From assembly GCA_963810755.1 (NCBI GenBank), contig CAWEOP010000009.1, positions 992,001-1,056,000 on the forward strand: DNA of 64,000 bases, in the 5' to 3' direction. The notes under the pieces are model-generated. The model saw nothing but the letters and a program-made list of their open reading frames with translations. It was not told the origin of the DNA and made no database searches. The translations under genes and the position numbers were made by a program. This document shows, one piece after another, positions 34,734 to 43,914 of this stretch. The DNA is from FEN-1219 sp963810755. Its GTDB lineage: Bacteria > Pseudomonadota > Gammaproteobacteria > Steroidobacterales > Rariloculaceae. Every line of letters begins with the position of its first letter. Position 1 is the stretch's first letter.

Positions 34734-35126
34734 ATGAGCCGCCTTCGTTGGTCTGCCGTTCTTCTGACGAGCTTCGCCGCAGCACCCATCGCCGTCGCTC
34801 ACCACTCCGTGGTCGCCGAATACGATGTCGACCGTCCCGTCTCGATCAGCGGAACCATCAAGCGCGTCGAGTGGCAGAACCCGCACATCTGGTACTACCT
34901 CGACGTCAAGGACAAGGACGGCAAGGTTTCCGAATGGGGCGTCTCCGGAGGCGCGCCCGGACAATTGATGCGCCGCGGAATCAACAAAGATGTCCTTCAG
35001 ATCGGCGCTGTCGTTGCGGTGGAGGGATTCCAGGCGCGGGACGGGTCGAAGAACATGAATGGCCGGCGCGTGACCTTCTCCGATGGTAAGAACGTGTTCA
35101 CCGCCGGCCCCGAGCAGCCACGCTGA
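34734..35126 (+). CDS. DUF6152 family protein
   Basis: 130 residues with signal peptide ending PIAVA, then HHSVVAEYDVDRPVSISGTIKRVEWQNPHIWYYLDVKD, the hallmark of DUF6152: a His pair at the mature N-terminus and the VEWxNPHxW motif. The two His residues plus NPH may bind a metal, e.g. copper. It is a small periplasmic beta-barrel-like protein of unknown role, typically next to WEGDTL-type secreted proteins, as it is here on both sides. Confidence 0.82.
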   Translation: MSRLRWSAVLLTSFAAAPIAVAHHSVVAEYDVDRPVSISGTIKRVEWQNPHIWYYLDVKDKDGKVSEWGVSGGAPGQLMRRGINKDVLQIGAVVAVEGFQARDGSKNMNGRRVTFSDGKNVFTAGPEQPR

Positions 35127-35151
35127 GCCGAGCGATAGGGAGCGAGCACAG

Positions 35152-35934
35152 ATGGCAACTCGAGCTGGATTCTTCGCTGCCGCAACGGCGGCCGCGCTAC
35201 TCGTATCCACCGCAGCTGTGGAGCCGGCGGCGGCCCAAGCGTCGTTCGAGATGCCGCGGACGGCCGCAGGCAAACCGGACTTCAACGGCGTTTACGAATG
35301 GCCGCACGCGCTGCCGGGCGCCGACACTTGCCGCTGCTCGGCCACGATCTTCGATCGCAAGAATTTCGCTCCGTTTCTCGAAGGCGGCGAGCCGTTCCTC
35401 GAGCCTCGTACCGGCAACCCGCGTCACGATGAGCCGCGCGCGTTCTGCATGCCCGCGGGCTTCCCATCCGGGATGCTGTCGGCGAACGCGATGCAGTTCG
35501 CGCAAACCGGCGACTACCTGATCGTGCTGCACGAGTTTCAAGGCATGAAGCGCATCATCCCGCTCGACGGGCGACCGCACAGGAAGAACATCGAACCATC
35601 GTTCTACGGCGATTCCGTCGGCCATTGGGAAGGCGACACGCTCGTCGTTGTGACCAAGAACCTCAAGCGCTGGTCGCTCGACGACTACTACTACACCGAC
35701 CCCAAGGAATACCGGATGCACAGCGATGCGCTGACCGTGACGGAGCACATCAGCTGGAAGAGTCCGACGACATTGCGGTACGTGATGACGCTCGACGACC
35801 CGAAGATCTTCAAGGCGCCGTGGACTCAGGAGTTCGAGATCACTGCGCGCCCCGAGTGGAGCGACGTCGGCTTGCTCGAATACATCTGCGAGGAAAACAA
35901 TCGCTGCCCCGGCGGGGTCTGCGAAGCGCCCTGA
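35152..35934 (+). CDS. Exported protein of unknown function (GHWEGDTL family)
   Basis: 260 residues from ATG 35152 with GGGAG 10 nt upstream. Signal peptide to PAAAQ. It has the phrase RTAAGKPDFNGVYEWPHALPGADTCRC at the start, a middle VGHWEGDTLVVVTKNLKRWSLDDYYY and the C-terminal LTVTEHISWKSPTTLRYVMTLDDPKIFKAPWTQEFEI. The core agrees with the protein at 33564, so the two are distant paralogues. Six Cys (DTCRC, AFC, YIC, CPGGVC) imply disulfides. Function unknown; probably acts with DUF6152 at 34734. Confidence 0.75.
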   Translation: MATRAGFFAAATAAALLVSTAAVEPAAAQASFEMPRTAAGKPDFNGVYEWPHALPGADTCRCSATIFDRKNFAPFLEGGEPFLEPRTGNPRHDEPRAFCMPAGFPSGMLSANAMQFAQTGDYLIVLHEFQGMKRIIPLDGRPHRKNIEPSFYGDSVGHWEGDTLVVVTKNLKRWSLDDYYYTDPKEYRMHSDALTVTEHISWKSPTTLRYVMTLDDPKIFKAPWTQEFEITARPEWSDVGLLEYICEENNRCPGGVCEAP

Positions 35935-36038
35935 ATTAGCTAGCGCGTCACCCGCGAATAGTCCCAGCGTTCACAAGTGCCGTAACCTTTCCCGAGGCTC
36001 GAGCATCTCTGCTGCTATCGGGTTAAGTTGGGGAGCGC

Positions 36039-38600
36039 ATGTTTCGCCACTACCTCACGGTCGCCGTACGGAGCTTCCGGCGCGGACCCTTGGCCGCGTC
36101 CATCAACATCCTTGCCCTCGCGCTCGGGCTCACCGCGTTCGTGATCGCGTACGGCGTCGTGAATTACTGGGAACGCAGCGAACGGCATTTTCCGAATGCC
36201 GATCGAACCTACGTCGTAACCGCGACGTTTCAAGGACGGGACGGACAGGGCCGGGCGACGCCCGTGCCGTTCACGAATCGCCTCTATGCAGACTACTTGC
36301 GAGCGGACTTTCCGGAGTTCGAAACGGTCGCGCGCGCGCAGGTCATGTATGAGGAAACCGGCGTCGCGGCCGGCGACGTCTACAAGGCGATGTTCGTCGC
36401 CGGTGTCGAAAGCGAGTTCCTCGAGATCTTCGATTTGCCGTTCGTCGCGGGCGATGCGAAGGCCTTGAGCCAACCGAACAGCGCCGTGCTGACCGAAGAG
36501 ACCGCCACGCTGCTATTCGGCGACGCGAATCCGATCGGCCAAACGATCACGCTCGCGAACGTTCTCGACGTCACGGTGACGGGCGTCGTCGCGCCGGTGC
36601 CCGAGCCGTCGCACCTCGGCCGAGCCAAGTCCGCGTCGTTGCGTTTCGACGTGCTCGCTTCATGGGACACGCTCGACGGCGTGCAAACCGCGGCCCGCAC
36701 GCGGGAAGCAGCGCGCGATCCGGCCGCCGCGGCGCGGAACCAGCCGCCGCCGAACGCGCCGCCGCAGCCCGAGAACTGGCTCGGCGGATACTGCTGCACC
36801 ACCTACGTGATGCTCGCTCGCGGCAGCAATCTCACCGCGGAAACGTTGAATGGACGCCTCAAAGCGTTCGGGGAAGCGCACATACCGCTCGCTCAGAAGG
36901 AGCTCGCCACGCTCACGATCGGCGCCGTGCCCATCACGGGCCTAATGACGGCCCAGCTGAACTCGCAGCTTCTGTCCGGTGCCCCGATCTCGATCACGAC
37001 ACTGCTGCTCGCGCTCGGCACGCTCGTGCTCGTCGTCGCGTGCGTGAACTACGCGAACCTCGCGACCGCCCAGGCCGCGCGTCGTGCTCGGGAAGTGGGG
37101 CTGCGCAAAGCGCTCGGCGCGAACCGGCGTCGCGTGATGCTGCAGTATCTCGCCGAATCGGCGGTCTTGACGGCCGCCGCCGCCCTGCTGTCGCTCGTTG
37201 CCGTGCGGCTCGTGATACCCGTGCTGCGCGACGCGGTCGGCATCGACCTCGGTCTCTCGCTCTTCGACGGCGCCTCCTTCTGGCTATTTCTCGTCGCCCT
37301 GCTCGGCGCCGTGACATTCCTCGGCGGCGCCTACCCCGCGCTCGTGCTGTCGCGCGTTGCGCCCGTCGAGGCACTGCGCGTAGGCCGCTCGCGGATCGGG
37401 CCGCGATTCGCGGGCACGATTCTAGTCGGCGTTCAGTTCGCGGCCGCGAGCTTCCTGCTGATCGTCGTGCTCGTGATGCACGCGCAAAACGAGGAGCTCG
37501 AGCGCACGGGGCTCGGTAGCGTGGCGGATCCGCTGGTCGTGATCTCGAACGCGCCGCAATTCAGCGGGATCGACAACAATCTATTGCGGACCGAGCTCGA
37601 GCGCTTGCCGCAAGTCCGCGGCGTCAGCGAAATTTCCACGCCGCCGTGGTCGCCGTTCGTCAATCTCATCGGGTTCGCGCGCACGCCCGACGCGGATACA
37701 ACTGCGGTCACGACGTACATGAACATGGTCGGTCAGGATTTCTTCTCGACGCTCGGTTTCACCGTGCTCGCGGGGCGGGGTTTCGACCGCGACCACGGCG
37801 AAGATGCGTTCCGCGGATTCAACATCGCGCAGCTCAACGAAGGGAGACCGATCAACGCCGTGATCGACGCGTCACTCGCACGCCAGCTCGGCTTCGAGTC
37901 TCCGCAGGCGGCCGTCGATCAGACGATCTACATTCCCGACAGCTTCTCGCGCGCGTTCGGCGGGAAGGCGGTGCCGCTCCGCGTCATCGGTGTCGTGGCG
38001 GACAAGCCCCTGCACCTGCGCGGCGGTAACGCGACGTCGAACGTCTACTGGCACCAGCCGGGTCTCAATTTCCAGGTCGTGCGAATCGCCGCGAACGATG
38101 TCTCGGGCGGACTCAAGGCGATCGATGCCGTCTGGAATCGTCTGTCGCCGAAAATTACGATCAATCGGGACTTCATGGACCAGCTGTTCGACGAGAACTA
38201 CGAGAACTTCGCGAGGATCAATCAGGTGTTCGGCGGACTCGCGCTCGTCGCCGTCGCGATCGCGCTGATCGGGCTGTTCGGAATGGCGGTCCACGTCGCG
38301 AGCCGGCGCGTGCGCGAGATCGGCGTGCGTAAGTCGATCGGCGCGCGCACGAGCCAGGTCGTCGTGATGCTGATCCGCGACTTCTCGAAACCGGTGCTGA
38401 TCGCGAATCTCGTCGCGTGGCCGCTCGCTTACGTCGCCTCGCAGCAGTACCTGAGCGTCTTCATGCACCGCGTTTCCCTGACGCCGGTGCCGTTCGGACT
38501 GAGCCTCGTGCTGGCGTTGGGCGTAGCGTGGATCGCGGTCGGCGGTCAGGCGCTACGCGCCGCGCGCGTCAATCCGGCCAACGTGCTGCGCGTCGAATAA
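36039..38600 (+). CDS. Orphan FtsX/MacB-type ABC permease (ADOP-like)
   Basis: 853 residues from ATG 36039. N-terminal membrane helix (LAASINILALALGLTAFVIAYGVV) then a MacB_PCD-type periplasmic domain (about 45-290), an FtsX triad of helices (TLLLALGTLVLVVACVNYANLATAQAARRAREVGLRKALGANRRRV...), a second periplasmic domain (about 450-700) and a final FtsX set (GLFGMAVHVASRRVREIGVRKSIGARTSQV). The two halves are a duplication, the architecture called acidobacterial duplicated orphan permease. No ATPase or membrane-fusion gene is nearby, hence orphan; likely linked to efflux or stress via an unlinked ATPase. Confidence 0.85.
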   Translation: MFRHYLTVAVRSFRRGPLAASINILALALGLTAFVIAYGVVNYWERSERHFPNADRTYVVTATFQGRDGQGRATPVPFTNRLYADYLRADFPEFETVARAQVMYEETGVAAGDVYKAMFVAGVESEFLEIFDLPFVAGDAKALSQPNSAVLTEETATLLFGDANPIGQTITLANVLDVTVTGVVAPVPEPSHLGRAKSASLRFDVLASWDTLDGVQTAARTREAARDPAAAARNQPPPNAPPQPENWLGGYCCTTYVMLARGSNLTAETLNGRLKAFGEAHIPLAQKELATLTIGAVPITGLMTAQLNSQLLSGAPISITTLLLALGTLVLVVACVNYANLATAQAARRAREVGLRKALGANRRRVMLQYLAESAVLTAAAALLSLVAVRLVIPVLRDAVGIDLGLSLFDGASFWLFLVALLGAVTFLGGAYPALVLSRVAPVEALRVGRSRIGPRFAGTILVGVQFAAASFLLIVVLVMHAQNEELERTGLGSVADPLVVISNAPQFSGIDNNLLRTELERLPQVRGVSEISTPPWSPFVNLIGFARTPDADTTAVTTYMNMVGQDFFSTLGFTVLAGRGFDRDHGEDAFRGFNIAQLNEGRPINAVIDASLARQLGFESPQAAVDQTIYIPDSFSRAFGGKAVPLRVIGVVADKPLHLRGGNATSNVYWHQPGLNFQVVRIAANDVSGGLKAIDAVWNRLSPKITINRDFMDQLFDENYENFARINQVFGGLALVAVAIALIGLFGMAVHVASRRVREIGVRKSIGARTSQVVVMLIRDFSKPVLIANLVAWPLAYVASQQYLSVFMHRVSLTPVPFGLSLVLALGVAWIAVGGQALRAARVNPANVLRVE

Positions 38601-38626
38601 GCCACGGCAGCGCGGTCGCTCAAGCT

Positions 38627-39697
38627 TCAGTCCTCCGCCTGTTCGAGCCTGTGCGCGAGCGCGTTGACACGCAACAGGGCGTTCATGTCGCTCTTTCGGT
38701 ACGCGTGCTCCATGGCCGCGAACAGATGGGATTGCTCGAGCTCCAAGCGCTCCGGGTGCCGCTCCAGCAGCGTCACGTAGTGCGCAAACACGCGGTCGGG
38801 GGCGGGCTTCGTGCGGCGGGCAACGGCGTGGCGAACCACCGCATGCAACGCGTAGCGTTCAGGCAGAGGCTGCTGCACCAGGTGCCAGCGCTCGAGCTCC
38901 GCCAGCGCCGGCCCGAGCCGCGCGACCCGTGCAAGCTTCGCGAGCGACACCGCATCCACGTGGTCGCCCTCCACGTGCGCCAGCACGGCGAGTGCGCGGC
39001 GAGCCTCGACGCAGAGACGACGCCAGGCCCAATCGACGAGCAACGCGATCTCCGGCAAGTCGTCCTCGTGCTCCAATGCGCGCACGCGTGTCACTCCAGC
39101 GTCGCGCAAGAAATTACCTAGTGCCTTCGCGCTCACGGCACGCGACGCTACGATGCTGTCGGCTATGTCGAGCGCGAGCGGGTTCCAGCGCAACAGCCGC
39201 GTAAGAGCTGCAACTCGTGGAAACGCGCGCTGGCCCGACGTAACGAGCGGCGCTATCACGGGGAAGATCAACACTCCTGAGAGCAGGCAGCGGCGTGCGG
39301 TGATCACGAACGTCGCGTTGGAGTCGGAGAAAGCCTCGAACAAGCGCTCCATGGCGTTATCGTCTTCGTGGTTGTCGAGCACGATCAGGCGTTCTGGACC
39401 GCGCGCCAGGAATTGCCGGAGCCGCTCCACGCGGCCTTCGCCTAAGCCCGTTCCGAAGCGCAGCGCGAGCATTTCGCTCAACGTGTAGAAGTTCCATGCG
39501 CCGGAGCGGAACCAGTCGATGCGGCCGCCGAACGCTGCGCGCAGACGATACCCAAGCGCCGCAGCCAACATCGACTTGCCGCTGCCGCCCGAGCCGACCA
39601 GCGCGATGCGCGTGGGTCGTGCGGCGGCTATCGTGCGCTCGAGCGTACGGAGCTCGGCCCCGCGTCCCTTCATTCCGACAGGTCGTGGGGGAAACAT
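38627..39697 (-). CDS. STAND/NB-ARC-like ATPase
   Basis: 356 residues. Walker A is GSGGSGKS (residues 35-42), Walker B is LIVLDN (104-109), followed by VITARR, the R-containing sensor of NB-ARC proteins, and LNPLALDIA-type helix (LLRWNPLALDIAD), typical of the GxP module (here NPL). A winged helix follows (PEIALLVDWAWRRL, LERWHLVQQPLPERYALHAVVRHAVARR). There is no recognised effector domain at the N-terminus nor sensor repeats beyond about 100 residues. It may be a regulator or a truncated defence NTPase. It is alone on its strand. Confidence 0.75.
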   Translation of the reverse strand: MFPPRPVGMKGRGAELRTLERTIAAARPTRIALVGSGGSGKSMLAAALGYRLRAAFGGRIDWFRSGAWNFYTLSEMLALRFGTGLGEGRVERLRQFLARGPERLIVLDNHEDDNAMERLFEAFSDSNATFVITARRCLLSGVLIFPVIAPLVTSGQRAFPRVAALTRLLRWNPLALDIADSIVASRAVSAKALGNFLRDAGVTRVRALEHEDDLPEIALLVDWAWRRLCVEARRALAVLAHVEGDHVDAVSLAKLARVARLGPALAELERWHLVQQPLPERYALHAVVRHAVARRTKPAPDRVFAHYVTLLERHPERLELEQSHLFAAMEHAYRKSDMNALLRVNALAHRLEQAED

Positions 39698-39766
39698 AGT
39701 CGCGTTAATCGGCGGGACCGGAGCGTCGCGCGCGGTCGCGTATCGACACCGGGAGATCCCAACGGG

Positions 39767-40717
39767 TCACCGAATCGCGATCGGCGCCACCGTCGAGCCC
39801 GTGCCTCCTTCGATCTTGAGCGGCTCGATGATGAACGCGAATTCGTGCGCGCCGCTCGCGGCGAGCTCGTCGAGCCGCAGATTCTCGAGCAAATGGATGC
39901 CGTTCACGACCAGCATGATCTGATGCACGGGACCCGTGAGTTGAGCGTCCGGATTCGGTGCGACCTCGACGGCGGTATTGTCCGCACCGACAAGCATCGG
40001 GTCCTGGCGTGCTAGCCACTCGGCGGCTGCCACACCGATGCCGGGGCTCGATGCCTGATAACGCGCGTTGTCCTTGCCCCAGAGCGTGCCCCAGCCCGTG
40101 TGGATGAGAACGGCGTCGCCGGGTTGCAGCGTGAGGCGTTGCGCGCGCAAAGCGTCCTGCAGGTCCTGCGGCGTGATCTCGTAGCTGTTCGGAAGCACGG
40201 GCACACGCTTGAAAGCGGCCACGTCGATGAGCACCGCACGCGTGACGAGCGCGCCGACCCGCTCGACACCGAATTTCCTGAACCCCGTGCGCGTGGCTGC
40301 TTCATCGAGCTTCACGCAGTTGTACATGCTCTCGCCGATCATCTGGTGACTGAACGTGTCGAATTGCGTGCCGACTTGGCCGATCTCGGCCACTACGAGC
40401 TCCTCGTTCGAGCTCCGGTGGTTCGAACCGGCGTCGTAACGCGTGCGCTTCGTGAACATGTCGAACTGACGGCCCACGGGCAGCGGCATCGACGCCGCGA
40501 GCACGCGGCCGAGCTCGAAGACCTCACCCGTCTTGATGAGCCGCGCGGCGCGGAGCACTGACTCCGGCTTCATGTGGTTTCCCGAGCCGCGTTGGTCGTC
40601 GGCTCCCCACTTCGACGGACACCGCTCACTGTCGGGCGGCGGTTGCCACGTTTGCGCGCCGATATCGTGCGATAGCACGAAGGAAGCGGCCGTCGTCAGC
40701 AGCAGAATCGTACGCAT
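39767..40717 (-). CDS. Cyclase-family protein (kynurenine formamidase-like)
   Basis: 316 residues from ATG 40717 with GGAGAAG upstream. Signal peptide to about residue 22 (SHDIGAQ). It matches the cyclase superfamily: CPSKWGADDQRGSGNHMKP, GQVGTQFDTFSHQMIGESMYN (metal-site motif HxGTHxDxPxH in the variant GTQFDTFSH), NSYEITPQDLQDAL, GDAVLIHTGWGTLWG. It probably hydrolyses an amide or lactone at a metal centre. It lies upstream of nothing on its strand; the propeller at 40815 is in the same direction 97 nt ahead and could be transcribed with it. Confidence 0.83.
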   Translation of the reverse strand: MRTILLLTTAASFVLSHDIGAQTWQPPPDSERCPSKWGADDQRGSGNHMKPESVLRAARLIKTGEVFELGRVLAASMPLPVGRQFDMFTKRTRYDAGSNHRSSNEELVVAEIGQVGTQFDTFSHQMIGESMYNCVKLDEAATRTGFRKFGVERVGALVTRAVLIDVAAFKRVPVLPNSYEITPQDLQDALRAQRLTLQPGDAVLIHTGWGTLWGKDNARYQASSPGIGVAAAEWLARQDPMLVGADNTAVEVAPNPDAQLTGPVHQIMLVVNGIHLLENLRLDELAASGAHEFAFIIEPLKIEGGTGSTVAPIAIR

Positions 40718-40814
40718 GCTCTTCTCCGAAAGATGGCGAAACATTTTCGACTACCGACGCTGTTCGTGCAGACGCGAATCCGGTTACTTGCGTACGTCTG
40801 GAATGCCGATCGCT

Positions 40815-41945
40815 TCACGGCGTTGCCGCCAGCACAAACTTCTGCGCACGCCGGTTGTTGACGATCTCCGCCGTGTAGAGGTTTCCTTTCGAGTCGGCCG
40901 CGATGTGGTGCACGATATCGAACTCGCCGGCGTTCGCGCCCTTCGCGCCCACGACGCCGATTTGCGTCATCGTCCGCCGATCGAAAATCACGACACGCAT
41001 CGGCCCGGAGTCGACGACGTAGAGGAACTGCTGATTCCGGTCCGGCGAGAACGCGAAGCCCGCCGGAACCGGTACCACGTCGCTGCCTTCGTTGGTCACG
41101 CGCACCTGCTTCAGGAACTTCCCTTCGCGCGTGAACATCTGGATCCGGTTGTTGATTCGATCCGCGAGGTAGACGACTCCGTCGCGCGACACCTTGATCG
41201 CGTGCGGCAAGCCGAATTCCGGCGGGCCGTCGGGTGTCGTCTGCGGTTGCGGCACCGGGGCGTTCGGCGCGAACGTTGCCGGCGGCGGGCTGCCGAACGC
41301 GCCCCACATTCGCTTGAACTTCCCGGTCTCCGAGTCGAACACGATGACGCGCTTGTTGCCGTAGCCGTCGGCGGCGTAGACCTCCTTCGCTTGCGTGTCG
41401 ACGAAGACGTCGGTGGCCTGATGGACGTTTTCCGTGTCGAGATTGCCTGTGCTCTGCCCGCTACGTCCGATCTGCATGACGAGCTCGCCTGTCATCGTGA
41501 ACTTCATGATCATGTCGTCGCTCACACCTGGCGTCGTTACTCGCGGCCAGCCGGCGCGCCCGCCGATCCACACGAAGTCGTTTGCGTCGACGAAGATGCC
41601 GTGCTCGCGTCCGAGCCACTCGGCACCGTTGCCCGGGCCGCCCCAGCTGGTCAGCAATTTCCCCGAGGCGTCGAACTCGAGCACCGGCGGCGCAGCGTTC
41701 GCGCGCCGCTCCTCGGGAATCGACTGGGGCACGTGCAGCACCCAGATGTTGTCGTTCCGGTCGACGGAGACCGACGTCACCTCGCCGAGCACCCAGCCGT
41801 TCGGTATCGTCGGCCAGGTCGGATCGGCTCTGAACTCGGGCGGGCGCGGACTCGATTGGGCGTGGGCTCCATAACTCGCGCACAGCGAAAGGGCCGACAT
41901 TGCGGCCGCGCATAGACGAGGCCACGAGCGAAGCGTCGTTTTCAT
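40815..41945 (-). CDS. Exported NHL-type beta-propeller
   Basis: 376 residues starting at ATG 41945, chosen because the signal peptide begins there (ends YGAHAQ). It carries at least five propeller blades: VLGEVTSVSVDRNDNIWVLHVP, REHGIFVDANDFVWIGG, HQATDVFVDTQAKEVYAADGYGNKRVIVFDSETGKFKRMWG, PHAIKVSRDGVVYLADRINNRIQMFTREGKFLKQ, and a final VHHIAADSKGNLYTAEI. Domain matches the NHL and peptidyl-amidating lyase-like propellers. Probable periplasmic binding or lyase role; unknown ligand. Confidence 0.78.
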   Translation of the reverse strand: MKTTLRSWPRLCAAAMSALSLCASYGAHAQSSPRPPEFRADPTWPTIPNGWVLGEVTSVSVDRNDNIWVLHVPQSIPEERRANAAPPVLEFDASGKLLTSWGGPGNGAEWLGREHGIFVDANDFVWIGGRAGWPRVTTPGVSDDMIMKFTMTGELVMQIGRSGQSTGNLDTENVHQATDVFVDTQAKEVYAADGYGNKRVIVFDSETGKFKRMWGAFGSPPPATFAPNAPVPQPQTTPDGPPEFGLPHAIKVSRDGVVYLADRINNRIQMFTREGKFLKQVRVTNEGSDVVPVPAGFAFSPDRNQQFLYVVDSGPMRVVIFDRRTMTQIGVVGAKGANAGEFDIVHHIAADSKGNLYTAEIVNNRRAQKFVLAATP

Positions 41946-42177
41946 GGATCGAGATGATACGACGGCTTTGAGGTGGGCGACCTCCCCGATTAGGCAGAGA
42001 CCCCGCGCTAACGACGAAGGACGCGCCGACTGATCGTTGCAGACTGCGCTCGCCGTCACATTGGCGCGCCGCTCGTCCGCGTTCTGTGAGGTTCGTACTC
42101 CACGCGCCGCCCGTTTGCGGGTCTACTCCCCCGACTCGCGAACGAGCCTTAAAGGCACGGTGCAGAGAGTGGGACCC

Positions 42178-42561
42178 ATGAAATGGCTGTTCGTGGCGTC
42201 GGCGGCCTTCTTCGTCGTCGTAGCGGTAGGCCGCGGCATGTTCGGCAAGCCGACCGAGAAGGAGCTGGCCGAGCTCGACGCGCGCTTTCCGACGAAGGAC
42301 AGCTGTCTCGCCGGTGCCGCGCAGCGCATCGCGCCGTGCACGGCGCCCGGCTGCTACGACTTGGGCTGGGCATTCCTCGACCGCTGCCTCGACCGCGCCG
42401 AGGGCGACAAGGAGCGTTTTTGCTCCAACGTCATCGACCAGGGCGTAGACAGTCTCGGCCGCGACATCTTCACCACGCACTGTCAACCATTCTCGCAGTA
42501 CGAAACGGAGTGCGAGAAAGTCGTTCTGCGAACGCAGCTCTACTGTAGCCGCATCATCTGA
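42178..42561 (+). CDS. Cys-rich membrane-anchored small protein
   Basis: 127 residues; start at ATG 42178 since the first 20 residues (MKWLFVASAAFFVVVAVGRG) form a signal anchor; the longer frame from 42037 has none. Eight Cys follow, beginning C-x10-C-x4-C-x10-C-x11-C and ending QLYC. Spacing and the AEGD and QxYC motifs match the next gene. Possibly a disulfide-rich periplasmic domain. No family is recognised. Confidence 0.68.
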   Translation: MKWLFVASAAFFVVVAVGRGMFGKPTEKELAELDARFPTKDSCLAGAAQRIAPCTAPGCYDLGWAFLDRCLDRAEGDKERFCSNVIDQGVDSLGRDIFTTHCQPFSQYETECEKVVLRTQLYCSRII

Positions 42562-42578
42562 CCCCACGAGGATCCTTC

Positions 42579-42947
42579 ATGTCCATGCGACACGTCGCTA
42601 TCAGAACAGCCGCGATGTTGACCGTCCTGGTCAGCGGTTGCGACCCGAGTGGCGAAGGGTTAACCGTCGCCAACAAGAAAGAGTGCATCCCCGAGGTCGC
42701 GCGGCGGCTCGTCGCTTGCAACGACGAGGCGCAGTGCGAGAAGGATGTCACGCGCTTCGCGGGCTACTGCTACAACTCGGCCGAGGGCGATCAGCTCGAT
42801 ATCTGTCGAGGCGGCCAGTATTTCTTCGAGCAAGCGCTCACTGCGCTGAAGCAGAGCGATTCCACGTTGTTCGGCCAGATCGAAGGACGCCGCGAGGAGA
42901 TCCTCATCCTCACGGGCCAGATCTACTGCAACTACAACACGAACTAG
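42579..42947 (+). CDS. Cys-rich lipoprotein
   Basis: 122 residues with a lipobox LVSGC (Cys21). The mature part has C-x10-C-x5-C-x10-C-x11-C and a QIYC terminus, closely echoing the preceding protein. GAGGA lies upstream. The first gene ends 17 nt before it, so the two are co-transcribed. A duplicated, disulfide-rich secreted domain of unknown function. Confidence 0.72.
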   Translation: MSMRHVAIRTAAMLTVLVSGCDPSGEGLTVANKKECIPEVARRLVACNDEAQCEKDVTRFAGYCYNSAEGDQLDICRGGQYFFEQALTALKQSDSTLFGQIEGRREEILILTGQIYCNYNTN

Positions 42948-43102
42948 GTTCGCGTATCGCCGGAGAGGTCTAGTTGCCGGCGCCGGCACGAAGCGGCGGC
43001 GGTAGGACGTAATGGCGTCTGATCAGCTGCGATTCGAAATGCAGCACCGCGAAGCTCGCTGGGCTACCATCCGCACAGTGCTCGATTCGTCCGGAGAAGT
43101 GC

Positions 43103-43885
43103 GTGGAACGACGGATGCGCCTGATCGTCATTATCGTGATGCTCAGCACTCTGACCTCGGTCGTATTCGCCCAACGCGGCTTTCGCCGCGGCTTCGCGCT
43201 TGCCCCTGATCAGCCGTTGGTTGGCGAGCCGAAGGAGTGGACGTTCGCGCGGCTCGCGTACGACGACAACGGCTTTCGCCGCGGCGGCAGCTGGGCGACC
43301 GATTATCCGGGCGCCGAGTACCACTTCTCGCAAGCGGTCGAACGGCTGACGCGCGTCGACGTCCACCCGGACGGCTACGTGGTCAGCCCGGACTCCGACG
43401 CCCTGTTCGACTACCCGTGGCTGTATGCCGTCGAGGTCGGATCCTGGACGTTCACCGATTCCCAAGCAAGCCGAATGCGTGAGCATCTGCTGCGCGGCGG
43501 CTTCCTGATGGTCGATGACTTTCACGGCGAGTACGAGTGGCAGCTCTTCATGGACGGCATGCGGACGATTTTCCCGGATCGGCCGATAGAGGACATCCCG
43601 GCAACCGACGCCGTCTACTCGTTACCGTATGAAATCGGCGAGCGCATGCAGGTACCCGGACCAAACTATATGTACTCGGGATTGACCTATGAGCGGGTCG
43701 ACGGCGTAAAACCGCACTGGCGCGGCATTCGCGATGACGACGGGCGCTGGATGGTCATGATCTCGCACAACATCGACTACGGCGAAGGCTGGGAACAGGC
43801 AGACAACCCGTCCTACCCGCAGCCCTTCACGCGTCAAGCCTACGAAGTCGCAGTCGATTACCTGATCTACGCGATGACGCACTAG
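43103..43885 (+). CDS. DUF4159 domain protein
   Basis: 260 residues from GTG 43103 (GGAG 6 nt upstream); ATG 43115 is possible. Signal peptide to VVFAQ. DUF4159 signatures: FARLAYDDNGFRRGGSWATDYPGAEYHFSQAVERLTRV, LRGGFLMVDDFHGEYEWQLFMDGMRTIFPDRPIEDIPA, YAMTH at the C-terminus. The fold is glutamine-amidotransferase-like and unstudied. The paralogue at 53359 has the same ending. Together the two genes flank the seven-gene minus-strand operon 43915-53156, with this one convergent to its 3' end. Confidence 0.85.
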   Translation: MERRMRLIVIIVMLSTLTSVVFAQRGFRRGFALAPDQPLVGEPKEWTFARLAYDDNGFRRGGSWATDYPGAEYHFSQAVERLTRVDVHPDGYVVSPDSDALFDYPWLYAVEVGSWTFTDSQASRMREHLLRGGFLMVDDFHGEYEWQLFMDGMRTIFPDRPIEDIPATDAVYSLPYEIGERMQVPGPNYMYSGLTYERVDGVKPHWRGIRDDDGRWMVMISHNIDYGEGWEQADNPSYPQPFTRQAYEVAVDYLIYAMTH

Positions 43886-43914
43886 ATGCCGCGGAGTGGC
43901 AAGCAGCCGGGGAT

